NCBI GenBank assembly: GCA_963744005.1
Contig: CAVURU010000004.1
Span: 1,116,001 to 1,180,000, forward strand
Length of the DNA: 64,000 bases
Direction: 5' to 3'
DNA from: Palsa-504 sp963744005
Lineage (GTDB): Bacteria; Actinomycetota; Actinomycetes; Streptosporangiales; Streptosporangiaceae
Shown: positions 1 through 10,122 of the stretch, piece by piece
Numbering within the stretch: the stretch's first letter is position 1
Layout of the letters: every line of letters begins with the position of its first letter
Notes under the pieces: model-generated
The model's input: the letters and a program-made list of their open reading frames with translations, nothing else
Told to the model about the DNA's origin: nothing
The model's database searches: none
Translations under genes and position numbers: made by a program

Positions 1-1618
1 CCGAGCCGGCCTGGGACCGCGACGCCGATCTGGTCGTGGTGGGATCGGGCGCCGCCGGGATGGCCGCCGCCCTGGCCGCGGCCGCCCGCGGCCGCCGGGT
101 GCTGCTGCTCACCAAGGAAGACCTGGGCGGCGGGTCCACCCCGCTGGCCCAGGGCGGCCTGGCCGCCGCCATCGGGCCGGGGGACAGCCCGGCCCGCCAC
201 GAGCAGGACACGCTGACCGCGGGCGCGGGCCTGTGTGAGCCGGACGCCGTGGCCGCGCTGGCCGCCGGGGCCCCGGACGAGATCATCCGGCTGGCCGGCT
301 ACGGCGCCCGGCTGGAGCGCACGGCGCTGCACCTGGAAGGCGGGCACAGCCGCCACCGGATCGTGACCGCCGGGGGAGACGCGATCGGGGCCGAGGTGCA
401 CCGGGTGCTGCGCGCAGCGCTGCTGGCCAGCCCGGTCGAGGTCATCACCCGCTGCGTGGCCCTGGACGCGATGGCCGGACCGGACGGCGCGGTCGGCGGC
501 CTGCTCGCCGGGATCCGCGACGACGCCGGGAACCTGCAGGCCGGCCTGGTCACCGCCCGGGCCGTGGTGCTGGCCACCGGCGGGTTCGGGCAGGTCTACG
601 CCACCACCACCAACCCCGGCGGGCTGACCGGCGACGGGCTGGCTCTCGCCGCCCGCGCCGGGGCCGAGCTGCGCGACATGGAGTTCGTCCAGTTCCACCC
701 GACCGTGCTGTGGCAGCCGGCCGCCCGCGGCCAGCGCCCGCTCATCACCGAGGCGCTGCGCGGGGCCGGCGCGGTGCTGATCGACGCGGCCGGGCGGCCC
801 GTGATGGCCGGACGGCACCCGCTGGGGGACCTGGCCCCCCGCGACGTCGTGGCCGCCGCCATGGCCCAGCAGCTGGCCCGCGCCGACGGGCCCGGCGATC
901 ACCTGTGGCTGGACGCCACCGGGCTGGGCCCGGCCGTGATCGAGCAGGAGTTCCCGACCGTGACCGCCGCGTGCCGCGCGCTGGGCATCGACCCGGTCAC
1001 CGAGCCCGTCCCGGTCGCGCCGGGCGCGCACTACGCCTGCGGCGGGATCCGGGCCGGCCTGGACGGCCAGACGTCGGTCCGGGGCCTGTACGCCGTGGGG
1101 GAGGCCGCGTCGACGGGCGTCCACGGCGCCAACCGGCTGGCTTCCAACTCCCTGACCGAGGCGCTGATCTTCGGGCGGCGGGCCGGGGACCTGCTCGGGC
1201 AGGCCCTGCCGCCCTCGCCCGGCCGGCTGCGGCCGCCGCCGCCCGGCCCGGGCGTGGACCCGGCCGCGCGGCCCGCCCTGGCCGCGGCCATGTCCCGGCA
1301 CGCCGGGGTGCTGCGCGAGGCCGGCGAGCTGGCCGACCTCCGCCAGGCGCTGGGGGAGGCGCCGCGGGCCGGCGGCCCCGGCTCCGGGGCGCCGGACCTG
1401 GCCACCGTCGAGGCGACTAACCTGCACTCGGTCTCGGTCCTGGTCGCCGCCTCCGCGCTGGCCCGGGCCGAGAGCCGGGGCGCTCACCGGTGGCGGGACC
1501 AGCCGCCGGCCGGATCCGCCGCGGCCGCCGCGCGGCCGGCCCGGCACACCGTCATCCGCGTCGAGCCGGACGGGCCGCGGGCCACCGGGACCATGAGGAC
1601 GAGAGTGAGGGTACCGGC

Positions 1619-1622
<4 letters not shown>
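1..1622 (+). CDS. nadB: L-aspartate oxidase, N-terminus cut by window edge
   Basis: Flavoenzyme that oxidises L-aspartate to iminoaspartate, the first step of de novo NAD synthesis in the cytoplasm. The frame is open from base 3 without a start codon before the edge, so the true start lies upstream. The dinucleotide-binding motif GSGAAG is at bases 42-59, followed by the FAD-contact segment STPLAQGG, then EFVQFHPT, the HPLGDLAPRD segment with the expected catalytic arginine, and the C-terminal STGVHGANRLASNS typical of the succinate dehydrogenase/fumarate reductase flavoprotein superfamily. The stop overlaps the nadC start (ATGA), so the two are translationally coupled. Identification rests on these family motifs and the nadC neighbour. 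Confidence 0.95.
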
Positions 1623-2509
<887 letters not shown>

Positions 2510-2511
2510 GA

Positions 2512-2575
2512 CCCTGTCCCGGTCAGGCCCTGTCCCGGTCAGGCCCTGGCCCGTCAGGAACTGGCCCGTCAGGAA
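2512..2575. repeat. two short tandem duplications between convergent genes
   Basis: Directly after the nadC stop a 16-bp unit (CCCTGTCCCGGTCAGG) is present twice, at 2512-2527 and 2528-2543, followed by a related 15-bp unit (CTGGCCCGTCAGGAA) twice, at 2546-2560 and 2561-2575. The array fills the gap between the convergent nadC and oxidoreductase genes. No U-run or strong stem that would make it a clear terminator. Confidence 0.85.
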
Positions 2576-2599
2576 CTGGCCATGGGCCGAGCCTGGCCG

Positions 2600-3616
2600 C
2601 TATCCCGGCCGGCAGGCCGCCAGGATGGCGCCGATGGGCCCGGTGCCCGGCCCGGCCGGGACGATCCGGACCACCGCGATATCGGCCCCGGCCACCTGCC
2701 TGCTGACCGCCTCGGCGGCCCCGGCCGCCGGGCCGAAGTAGCCCAGCCCGCGCAGCATGGCCTCGGGAAACGCGTCGATGATCGCGTCCCGGGACAGGCC
2801 ACAGTCGTTCAGCCGGTACAGCTTCGCCACCTCCGCCGCGAAGCCCATCCGCTCGAAGCTGGCCCGGCTGTAGGCCGGCGGCGGCCCGCCCCGGCCCAGC
2901 ACGTAGGGCAGCAGCGCCGCCGCCAGGGCCCGCCGGGCCGCGTCCGCCTCGTCGCTGACGCAGACCCGGACCGAGGCGGCCAGCCGCACCGCGGCCGGAT
3001 CGCGGCCCGCTCGCGCCGCGCCCTCGGCCATCCGCTCCCGGGTCGCCCTCACGCTGCCCGGCGTGCACCAGCTCAGGTACACCCCGTTGGCCAGCTCGCC
3101 GCCCAGCCGGGCCATCTGCGGTCCGCCCGCGCCCAGGTAGACCGGCGTCCCGGCCGGGCCGCCCGGCAGCTGCGCGCCGTCGTAGCTCAGCCCGCTGCCC
3201 CAGTAGCTCACCGGCTGCCCGGCCAGGAAGCCGCGCACGGTCTCCAGGTAGGCCCGGACCAGGGCCAGCGGTGACGACTCGGTGATGCCCCAGGCGCGCC
3301 GGTAACCGGGGTCGTGCACCGAGCCCGAGCCGAGGCCGAAGATGAACCGGCCCCCGGTCAGGCGGCTGGTCGCCGCGGCGCTCAGGGCCAGGCTGGCCGG
3401 CGTCTGCGGGCCGATGGGCACCACGCCGATGGCCGTGCCCATGCCGCCCGGCACCGCGGCGCGGGTCGCCGCCCAGCGCAGCGCGCAGGCCTGGAACGGA
3501 TCGCCGATGCTGCCGATCCACATCCGGCCGTAGCCCAGCGCCGCGGCCTCGGCCGCGACCTGCGCCTCCTCGTCGTGCTCCAGGCCCGCCGCGTCCAGCC
3601 CGACATCGATCTCCAC
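2600..3616 (-). CDS. LLM-class flavin/F420-dependent oxidoreductase
   Basis: Luciferase-like monooxygenase family protein of 338 residues, expected to be a TIM-barrel using F420 or FMN. Visible hallmarks are GRMWIGS near the N-terminus, the TGGRFIFGLGSGS segment (phosphate-binding region of the barrel), PVYLGAGGP, and the late GYFGPAAGAAEAV segment. The start is a GTG at 3616 with a purine-rich GGAAGGAGAG upstream. Substrate is unknown; F420-dependent members are abundant in actinobacteria. It stands alone, convergent to nadC and divergent from the dehydrogenase at 3755. Confidence 0.85.
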   Translation of the reverse strand: MEIDVGLDAAGLEHDEEAQVAAEAAALGYGRMWIGSIGDPFQACALRWAATRAAVPGGMGTAIGVVPIGPQTPASLALSAAATSRLTGGRFIFGLGSGSVHDPGYRRAWGITESSPLALVRAYLETVRGFLAGQPVSYWGSGLSYDGAQLPGGPAGTPVYLGAGGPQMARLGGELANGVYLSWCTPGSVRATRERMAEGAARAGRDPAAVRLAASVRVCVSDEADAARRALAAALLPYVLGRGGPPPAYSRASFERMGFAAEVAKLYRLNDCGLSRDAIIDAFPEAMLRGLGYFGPAAGAAEAVSRQVAGADIAVVRIVPAGPGTGPIGAILAACRPG

Positions 3617-3754
3617 CGAGCTCTCCTTCCCCGGCCCCGCTTCCCTGGGCCCGCCGGGCGCACTGTACGGCCCGGCCCGCGGCCCCGTCCAGCTCCGGCC
3701 GCCCGCGGGCCCGGGCGGCCGGAGCGCGGCGAGATAGCATCGAGGATCGTGACC

Positions 3755-6622
3755 ATGACCGCGCCCAAGACGGGTTCCCCGGCGGCCGCGGCCGGGCCCG
3801 CCGAGCTGGCCGCCGCGCTGCGGGCCGCCGGCCTGGCCGCGGTGGACGACTCATCCCGCCGCCGCGCGGAGTACTCCACCGACGCATCGAACTACCGCGT
3901 GCTGCCCCGCGTGGTCGCTTTCCCCCGGCACGCCGACGAGGCCGCCGCCGCGCTGCGGGTCGCCACCCAGTTCGGCGTGCCGCTGACCTGCCGGGGCGGC
4001 GGCACCTCCACGGCCGGCAACTCGGTCGGCTCCGGCATCGTGCTGGACTTCTCCCGGCACCTGAACCGGGTGCTGTCCGTCGACCCGCAGGCCCGCACGG
4101 CCGTCGCCGAGCCGGGCGCCACCCTGGACGCCATCACCGCCGCCGCGGCCGGTCACGGGCTGCGGTTCGGCCCCGATCCGTCCACCCACGCCCGGGCCAC
4201 CATCGGCGGCTCGCTCGGCAACAACGCGTGCGGCTCGCGGGCCCTGCGGTACGGCCGCGCGGCCGACAACGCGGTCAGCCTGGACCTGCTGGCCGGCTCG
4301 GGAGAGCGGCTGACCGCCCGCCGGTCCGGCCGGGAGGGCCTGGCCGCCGCCGGCCCGGCCGCCGCGGCGCTGGACGCGCTGGTCGCGGCCCGGCTGGCCC
4401 TGATCCGCACCGAGTTCGGCCGGTTCCCCCGGCAGGTCTCCGGCTACTCCCTGGAGCACCTTCTGCCGGAGAACGGGGCCGACCTGGCCCGGTTCCTGGT
4501 CGGCACCGAGGGCACGCTCGGCATCATCACCGGCGCGACCGTCTCGCTGGTCCCGTCGCCCAAGGCGGTGGCGCTGGCCGTGCTCGGCTACCCCAGCATG
4601 CCGTCCGCGGCCGACATCGTGCCCGGCCTGATGCCGCATCACCCGGTCGCGGTGGAGGGCATCGACGCCCGGCTGGTCGAGGTCTTCCGGGCCCGGCGGG
4701 GCGCCGCCGCGGTCCCGGCGCTGCCCCGCGGCGAGGCCTGGCTGTTCGTCGAGACCGCCGCCGAGACCGAGGCGGAGGCTCGCGCGGCGGCCGCCCGGCT
4801 CATCGAGGACGCCGACTGCGTGGACGCGCAGGTCGTCACCGGCGCGGCGGCGGCCGCCCTGTGGCGCATCCGGGAAGACGGCGCCGGCCTCGGCGGCCGC
4901 ACCCCGGGCGGCACGCCGGCCTGGCCCGGCTGGGAGGACGCCGCCGTCCCGCCCGAGAACCTGGGCGCCTACCTGCGGGACTTCGACGCGCTGCTGGCTG
5001 ACCGCGGCCTGGACGGCCTGATCTTCGGGCACTTCGCCGACGGCTGCGTGCACGTCCGGATCGACTTCCCGTTCGCCACCGAGCCCGGGCGCTACCGCGA
5101 GTTCGTCGTCGCCGCCGCCCAGCTGGTCGGCCGCTACCGCGGCTCGATGTCCGGCGAGCACGGCGACGGCCGGGCCCGCGGCGAGCTGCTGCGCTACATG
5201 TACTCACCGGAGGCGCTGGCCGCGTTCGCCGGGGTCAAGGCGATCTTCGACCCGGCCAACGTGCTCAACCCCGGGGTGCTCGTCGACCCGTACCCCCTCG
5301 ACGCCGACCTCCGGGTACCGCAGGCCCGGCCGATCCGGGCCGGCCTCGGCTTCGCCTACTCCGCCGACGGCGGCGACCTGTCCACTGCCGTGCACCGCTG
5401 CACCGGCGTCGGCAAGTGCCGGGCCGACAACACCGCCAGCGGCGGCGTCATGTGCCCCTCCTACCTGGCCACCCGGGACGAGAAGGATTCCACCCGCGGC
5501 CGGGCCCGCGTGCTGCAGGAGCTGGCCAACGGCACCCTGGTCCAGGGCTTCGGCGCACCCGAGGTCGCCGAAGCCCTGGACCTGTGCCTGTCCTGCAAGG
5601 GCTGCTCGTCGGACTGCCCGGCCGGCGTCGACATGGCCACCTATAAGGCCGAGGTGCTGTACCAGCGGTACCGCCGGCGGCTCCGGCCCGCCTCGCACTA
5701 CGCGCTGGGCTGGCTGCCCCGCTGGGCCGCCCTGGCCTCGCGCACGCCCCGCCTGGCCAACGCCGTCCTCGGCCTGCCCGCGCTGGCCGGGCCGGCCAAG
5801 CGGCTGGCCGGCGTCGACGGCCGCCGCGAGCTGCCCCGGTTCGCCGCCCAGACCTTCCGTGACTGGTTCGCCCGGCGGCCCGCGGGCGGCCGGGCGGCCC
5901 ACGGCGCCGCCCCGGTCCTGCTCTGGGTCGACACGTTCACCGACCACTTCACGCCCGAGGTCGGCCAGGCCGCGGTCCGCGTCCTGGAGTCCGCCGGGTA
6001 CGCAGTCACCATCACCTCCGAACCGGTGTGCTGCGGGCTGACCTGGATCTCCACCGGGCAGCTGGACGGCGCGCGGCGGCAGCTGCGGCGCAGCCTGGAC
6101 GCCCTGGACGGCGCGGTGGGCGACGGCACCCCGATCGTCGGCCTGGAGCCCTCGTGCACCGCCGTGCTACGCGGCGAGCTGGCCGAGCTGCTGCCCCGTG
6201 ACGCCCGGGCCCGCCAGGTGCGGGATACCACCCGGACCCTGGCCGAGCTGCTCACCGACACCCCCGGCTGGGAGCCGCCCGACCTGGCCGGCGTCCGCGC
6301 CGTGGCCCAGCCGCACTGCCACCAGCACGCCGTGATGGGCTGGCACGCCGACTCCGCGCTGCTGGCCCGGGGCGGCGCCGAGGTCGACGCGGTCGGCGGC
6401 TGCTGCGGCCTGGCCGGGAACTTCGGCGTCGAGCGCGGGCACTACGAGGTGTCGCAGGCCGTGGCCGAGACCGCCCTGCTGCCCGCCGTGCGCCGGGCCG
6501 GCGACGACGCGGTGGTGCTGGCCGACGGCTTCTCCTGCCGCACCCAGCTGGACCAGCTCGGCCACGTCCGCGGGCTGCACCTGGCCCAGCTGCTGTCCCG
6601 CCGCCTGCCCGACCGCGGCTGA
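3755..6622 (+). CDS. FAD-binding and 4Fe-4S-binding oxidoreductase (D-2-hydroxyacid dehydrogenase, GlcD-GlcF fusion type)
   Basis: Large membrane-associated-type dehydrogenase, about 955 residues, combining a GlcD-like flavin half and a GlcF-like iron-sulfur half; relatives oxidise D-lactate, glycolate or 2-hydroxyglutarate and feed electrons to the respiratory chain. Seen in order: FAD_binding_4 motif RGGGTSTAGNSVG (about residue 79), the GTEGTLGI segment, the MSGEHGDGRAR motif of the FAD-oxidase C domain, two ferredoxin cysteine clusters (near residue 548 and CLSCKGCSSDCP near 610), and two CCG domains (VCCGL near 758, HCHQH, and GCCGLAGNFG near 882). ATG 3755 was chosen; an in-frame GTG at 3749 is 8 nt behind TAGCAT (3735-3740) and could be a leaderless start. 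Substrate not decidable here. Confidence 0.9.
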   Translation: MTAPKTGSPAAAAGPAELAAALRAAGLAAVDDSSRRRAEYSTDASNYRVLPRVVAFPRHADEAAAALRVATQFGVPLTCRGGGTSTAGNSVGSGIVLDFSRHLNRVLSVDPQARTAVAEPGATLDAITAAAAGHGLRFGPDPSTHARATIGGSLGNNACGSRALRYGRAADNAVSLDLLAGSGERLTARRSGREGLAAAGPAAAALDALVAARLALIRTEFGRFPRQVSGYSLEHLLPENGADLARFLVGTEGTLGIITGATVSLVPSPKAVALAVLGYPSMPSAADIVPGLMPHHPVAVEGIDARLVEVFRARRGAAAVPALPRGEAWLFVETAAETEAEARAAAARLIEDADCVDAQVVTGAAAAALWRIREDGAGLGGRTPGGTPAWPGWEDAAVPPENLGAYLRDFDALLADRGLDGLIFGHFADGCVHVRIDFPFATEPGRYREFVVAAAQLVGRYRGSMSGEHGDGRARGELLRYMYSPEALAAFAGVKAIFDPANVLNPGVLVDPYPLDADLRVPQARPIRAGLGFAYSADGGDLSTAVHRCTGVGKCRADNTASGGVMCPSYLATRDEKDSTRGRARVLQELANGTLVQGFGAPEVAEALDLCLSCKGCSSDCPAGVDMATYKAEVLYQRYRRRLRPASHYALGWLPRWAALASRTPRLANAVLGLPALAGPAKRLAGVDGRRELPRFAAQTFRDWFARRPAGGRAAHGAAPVLLWVDTFTDHFTPEVGQAAVRVLESAGYAVTITSEPVCCGLTWISTGQLDGARRQLRRSLDALDGAVGDGTPIVGLEPSCTAVLRGELAELLPRDARARQVRDTTRTLAELLTDTPGWEPPDLAGVRAVAQPHCHQHAVMGWHADSALLARGGAEVDAVGGCCGLAGNFGVERGHYEVSQAVAETALLPAVRRAGDDAVVLADGFSCRTQLDQLGHVRGLHLAQLLSRRLPDRG

Positions 6623-6634
6623 GGCGGGGCCCGG

Positions 6635-7255
6635 CTAGGTCAGCTGGCCGAGCAGGAAATCGACGATCGGCCCGGTGTAGCGCCGGGGATCCTCGGCCAG
6701 CTCGGCCCGCTCGGCCGCCGTGCACAGGATCATCCGGGTCAGGATGGCCCCGTACAGGCTGTCCAGCATCAGGTCGATGGGCGCCTTCGCGGGCAGGTGA
6801 CCGCGCTCCACGGCCCGCTGCAGCAAGGCGCGCGCCCCTTCGACGTGCGGGGTGACGATCTCATCGGAGAACCGGGCGTGCAGCGCCGGGATGACGGTGG
6901 CCTCGAGGTGGATCCGCAGGAAGGCCCAGCCCTCCGGGTTGGACTGGTTGGTCAGCAGGCTGCTGGCGTACTCGGTCAGGTCGGCCCGCAGGTCACCGGA
7001 ATCGCTGATCTGGACGCTGCTGGTCTGCGCGCTGAGCGCGGCCAGCAGGAGGTCTTCCTTGGACTTCCAGCGCAGGTAGAGCGGGGCCTTGCCCACGCTG
7101 GCCCGGCGCGCCACCGCATCGAAGCTGAAGCCCGACCAGCCCGCCTCGGAGTACAGGCCCAGAGCCGCGGCGTACACCCGCTCCTCGAGCTGAGGGTCCC
7201 TGGGACGCCCGGGACGTCCGGGCGCAGGAACCTGGGTGACGACCATCGCGCTCAT
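6635..7255 (-). CDS. TetR/AcrR family transcriptional regulator
   Basis: About 206 residues: N-terminal TetR helix-turn-helix (FSFDAVARRASVGKAPLYLRW, the recognition helix and the YxxxxxKEDLL continuation) and a C-terminal ligand domain of the TetR_C type. The ATG at 7255 is preferred over the upstream GTG at 7273 because GGGAGG sits 5 nt before it. Convergent with the Fe-S dehydrogenase (12 bp gap), so that gene is not an obvious promoter-sharing target. A perfect 16-bp palindrome immediately upstream (7272-7287) suggests autoregulation. Ligand unknown. Confidence 0.9.
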   Translation of the reverse strand: MSAMVVTQVPAPGRPGRPRDPQLEERVYAAALGLYSEAGWSGFSFDAVARRASVGKAPLYLRWKSKEDLLLAALSAQTSSVQISDSGDLRADLTEYASSLLTNQSNPEGWAFLRIHLEATVIPALHARFSDEIVTPHVEGARALLQRAVERGHLPAKAPIDLMLDSLYGAILTRMILCTAAERAELAEDPRRYTGPIVDFLLGQLT

Positions 7256-7271
7256 CGCGGCCTCCCAACCC

Positions 7272-7287
7272 ACCCGTCCGGACGGGT
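7272..7287. promoter_or_regulatory. perfect 16-bp palindrome, candidate TetR operator
   Basis: ACCCGTCCGGACGGGT equals its own reverse complement over all 16 bases. It lies 17-32 nt upstream of the TetR start codon, covering the distance where the TetR promoter and leader should be. Position and symmetry fit an autoregulatory operator of the dimeric repressor; binding is inferred. Confidence 0.6.
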
Positions 7288-7460
7288 CAGGGCCCGGCGA
7301 GCGTTGCCGGCGTTTAAGACGCCTGCGTCCGTATTATGCGCGCTCCGTCAGCCGCTGGCTACTGCCTCTGCGGCCCAGCCCGGTTACGGCGCGTCGCCGC
7401 GGCTCCGGCCGGGCGCAGGAAACCGCTCGTCAGGGCGCTGGCCTGCGCCGCCCGGGCCGG

Positions 7461-7595
7461 TCAAGAAAAGCCGGCCGCCGCTATAGCCCAGGGAGGGCGA
7501 CGCTCAGGACGCCGAGCCGGCCGGGCGCCCAGCTCGGCGGTCAGCTCGCGGGTCCGGCTGATCCGGGCGTTCAGGCCGGCCAGGAAACTGCTCAT
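7461..7595 (-). other. possible small reading frame under the DMT transporter tail
   Basis: On the minus strand an ATG at 7595 (or GTG at 7616) opens 44-51 codons, beginning MSSFLAGLNARISRTRELTAEL, out of frame with the transporter above. Its composition (spaced hydrophobic and charged residues) looks more protein-like than the Ala/Gly/Pro/Arg-rich transporter tail it overlaps. Frame is also open upstream to a TAG at 7641-7643. It may be a real small protein, or the relic of a frameshift. No family recognised; ribosome binding site weak. Confidence 0.2.
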
Positions 7596-8577
7596 CGCCT
7601 TGCGCTCGGCCTGCACCGTGGCCCGCGGTTCCTCCTGCCGCTAACACGGGCGCGGCGCCGAGCCGCTGGCCCCCCGCGGCGCCAGGCCTGGCCTCGGCGG
7701 GCGGGCCGTCCTCGCCGTGGATCAGGTGGCTGTGGCTGAGCACCGTGACCCCGATGACCAGCAGCGCCAGCCCGGCTGCCTCCCCGGCCAGGTCCCGCAC
7801 GCCGGCCTGCATGCGCTCGCCGAACAGGAACATGCCGAGCAGGGTGGCGGCCAGCGGGTCCACGATGGTGAAGCCCGGCTGCGAGGCGGCCAGCGGACCC
7901 GCGGCCAGCGCGTGCGAGGCCAGCAGCAGGCTGGCCGCTCCCGCCCCGATCAGCACGTAGACCGACCAGTTGCCGAACACGGCGGCCGCTCCGCCGCCCA
8001 GGTGCGAGCTGAACTCCTTGATCACCGCGGCCTCGAAGCCCCAGGCCAGCCCGGCCGCGATGCCCAGCACCGCCGCCCGCCGGGCCGCGGGCGTCGCCGG
8101 GTTCCGGCCCCGGCGCAGCGCGCCCAGCCCGAAACAGACGGCCAGCACCGCCCCGGCCGAGGCCAGGCCGGCCAGCCACCACAGCGGGCCCGGCGCGTGC
8201 CGCCGGCCGCCGGAAGGGGCCGCGGCCAGCAGGAACAGGCCCAGGCCCGCGGACATAGCGCACGCCGCCAGCCAGTCCCGCGGCCGGACCCGGTGCGAGC
8301 CGAGCAGGGCCAGGTAGCCGAAGATGAGCGGCAGCTCCAGCGCCAGGATGGGCTGGACCAGGGCCAGCGGGCCGAACCGCAGCGCGGTGACCTGGAACGC
8401 GAAGCCGGCGATCATGCTCGCGATCCCGGCCAGCCACACCGGGCGGCGGGCCAGCCGGAACAGCAGCGCCGGGTCGAAGCCGCCCGGCTCGGCCTGGCTG
8501 GCCCCGAACCGCTGGCACAGCGAGGAGGTAGCGGTGCACGCGCTCGCGACGATGGCCAGCGCAATCGCCTTGTACAT
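7504..8577 (-). CDS. DMT-family (EamA-like) membrane transporter
   Basis: Drug/metabolite-transporter-superfamily protein, 357 residues in the frame as written. About nine to ten hydrophobic segments are visible from residue 3 to about 290, including the paired EamA repeats; FGERM near the end of repeat two is a common DMT motif. After SHSHLIHGEDG (about residue 288) roughly 65 residues of A/G/P/R-rich sequence follow, longer than usual for the family, and another frame looks more protein-like there, so a frameshift near 7640-7690 is possible. Substrate unknown. Divergent from the propeller protein at 8831 across a 253-bp spacer. Confidence 0.8.
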   Translation of the reverse strand: MYKAIALAIVASACTATSSLCQRFGASQAEPGGFDPALLFRLARRPVWLAGIASMIAGFAFQVTALRFGPLALVQPILALELPLIFGYLALLGSHRVRPRDWLAACAMSAGLGLFLLAAAPSGGRRHAPGPLWWLAGLASAGAVLAVCFGLGALRRGRNPATPAARRAAVLGIAAGLAWGFEAAVIKEFSSHLGGGAAAVFGNWSVYVLIGAGAASLLLASHALAAGPLAASQPGFTIVDPLAATLLGMFLFGERMQAGVRDLAGEAAGLALLVIGVTVLSHSHLIHGEDGPPAEARPGAAGGQRLGAAPVLAAGGTAGHGAGRAQGDEQFPGRPERPDQPDPRADRRAGRPAGSAS

Positions 8578-8830
8578 CGCCGCCTGCTTCCTCGCGTCCG
8601 CGCGTGCCGTCCCGGTATAGATTATTTCCAGACGCCAACCGTCTTCAATTCATTTCCCGGGCCGGCCGCGGTGGCCTGCACTCCGCCCGTTCGGCTCATT
8701 CATCTTTTCTCCGAACGGGCGGCGGCCTTTGTTCACCGGTATCTCCATGCTGGCCCCTGGCCCGGAAACGGAGGGCTCACTACACTTGTCCGTGGCTGGC
8801 GGCGAGGCCAGGGATGGAAGCGAGGTCGCG

Positions 8831-9928
8831 ATGAGCGAGTACGGGCTACGGCCAGGATCGGCGGACATGGCGTCGGCGGGGCCGATCACCTTCGGACCGG
8901 GCGGGATCTTGTTCCTGGCCGACAACAGCGGTGCCCGGGTAGTGGCGGTCGACGTCGCCGATCCCGGGCCGGCCACCGCGGCCGAGCCGTTCGACCTGGC
9001 CGACGTGGACACGCGGATCGGCTCCTACCTCGGCTGCGACGCCGACGACGTCGACATCCGCGACATGGCGGTCCACCCGGTCTCCCATAACGTGTACCTA
9101 TCCGTGCAGCGCGGCCGCGGCGAGGACGGCCAGGCCGTGCTGATCCGGATCAGCGTCCCGGACGGTGCCGTGGCCGACGTCCCGCTGAGCCAGGTGCCGA
9201 TGGCCGAGGCCGCCATCGGCGACGCCCCCGAGGCCGATGACGAGCGGACCGACGTCACCCTCGGCCAGGGCGAGGAGGTCACCTTCAGCGGGCGGACGAT
9301 CCGCATCCTGCGGCGGCCGGTCCGGACCTCGACCATCACCGACATGATCTACGTCGGCGGCGACACCGGCACCCTGCTCGTGGCCGGGCTGTCGAACGAG
9401 GAGTTCTCCTCCCGGCTGCGCCAGATCCCGTTCCCGTTCGGATCCGGCACCACCGGCAGCAGCCTGGAGATCTTCCACGTGTCGCACGGCAAGTGGGAGA
9501 CCCACGCGCCGATCCGCACGTTCGTCTCCTACGACAACGGGGCCAGCATCCTGGCCAGCTACACCTGCACCCCGGTGGTGCACTTCCCGCTGGCCGAGCT
9601 GACCCCGGGCGCGAAGGTGGTCGGCCGGACCGTCGCCGAGCTCGGCGCCATGAACCAGCCCCTGGACATGGTCTCGTTCACCGATGAGGGGGAGCAGTAC
9701 CTGCTCGTCTCCAACACCTCGCACGGCCTGATCAAGATCGCCGGGCGGGACATCGACGGCCAGTCACCGCTGACCACGCCCACCGAGCCGGTCGGCGTGC
9801 CGCGGGAGACCAAGGACCTGCAGGGCATCTCGCGGCTGGCCAACCTGAACGGCGGCTACGTCCTGGCCCTGCAGGCCGACGACAACGGCCGGCGGCAGCT
9901 GCGCTCGCTGAAGACCGCCTCCCTGTAA
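8831..9928 (+). CDS. conserved uncharacterised propeller-like protein
   Basis: 365 residues, function unknown. I recognise from memory a family found widely in planctomycetes, bacteroidetes and others: the segments FGPGGILFLADN, DMAVHPVSHNVYLSV, SNEEFSSRLRQIPFPF, a FEIxH-type EIFHVSHGKWE, YTCTPVVHFPLAEL and PLDMVSF are recurrent there. Alternating short beta-like segments suggest a beta-propeller. Relatives often carry a signal peptide; none is seen here. Start ATG 8831 has GCGAGG 5 nt upstream; the upstream in-frame ATGs (8729, 8747) lack this. The next gene is only about 30-200 bp downstream and belongs to the usual partner family. Confidence 0.7.
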   Translation: MSEYGLRPGSADMASAGPITFGPGGILFLADNSGARVVAVDVADPGPATAAEPFDLADVDTRIGSYLGCDADDVDIRDMAVHPVSHNVYLSVQRGRGEDGQAVLIRISVPDGAVADVPLSQVPMAEAAIGDAPEADDERTDVTLGQGEEVTFSGRTIRILRRPVRTSTITDMIYVGGDTGTLLVAGLSNEEFSSRLRQIPFPFGSGTTGSSLEIFHVSHGKWETHAPIRTFVSYDNGASILASYTCTPVVHFPLAELTPGAKVVGRTVAELGAMNQPLDMVSFTDEGEQYLLVSNTSHGLIKIAGRDIDGQSPLTTPTEPVGVPRETKDLQGISRLANLNGGYVLALQADDNGRRQLRSLKTASL

Positions 9929-10122
9929 TGGCGGTCCAGTAATGGTCGCCCGGTAGTGGCCGGCGGCCCGCCGGGCGGCGCCGCGGCGGGCCGGCGGCGG
10001 CGGCCGGCGCCTTCTGGTCGCTGCTGGACGGCGCCGACTGCATCCGGCTGCGCGGCCTGCACCCCGGAGCGGACGTCCAGGTCCGGCCGGCCCAGGCCGC
10101 GATCGGCACGCAGTTCCCGGCC

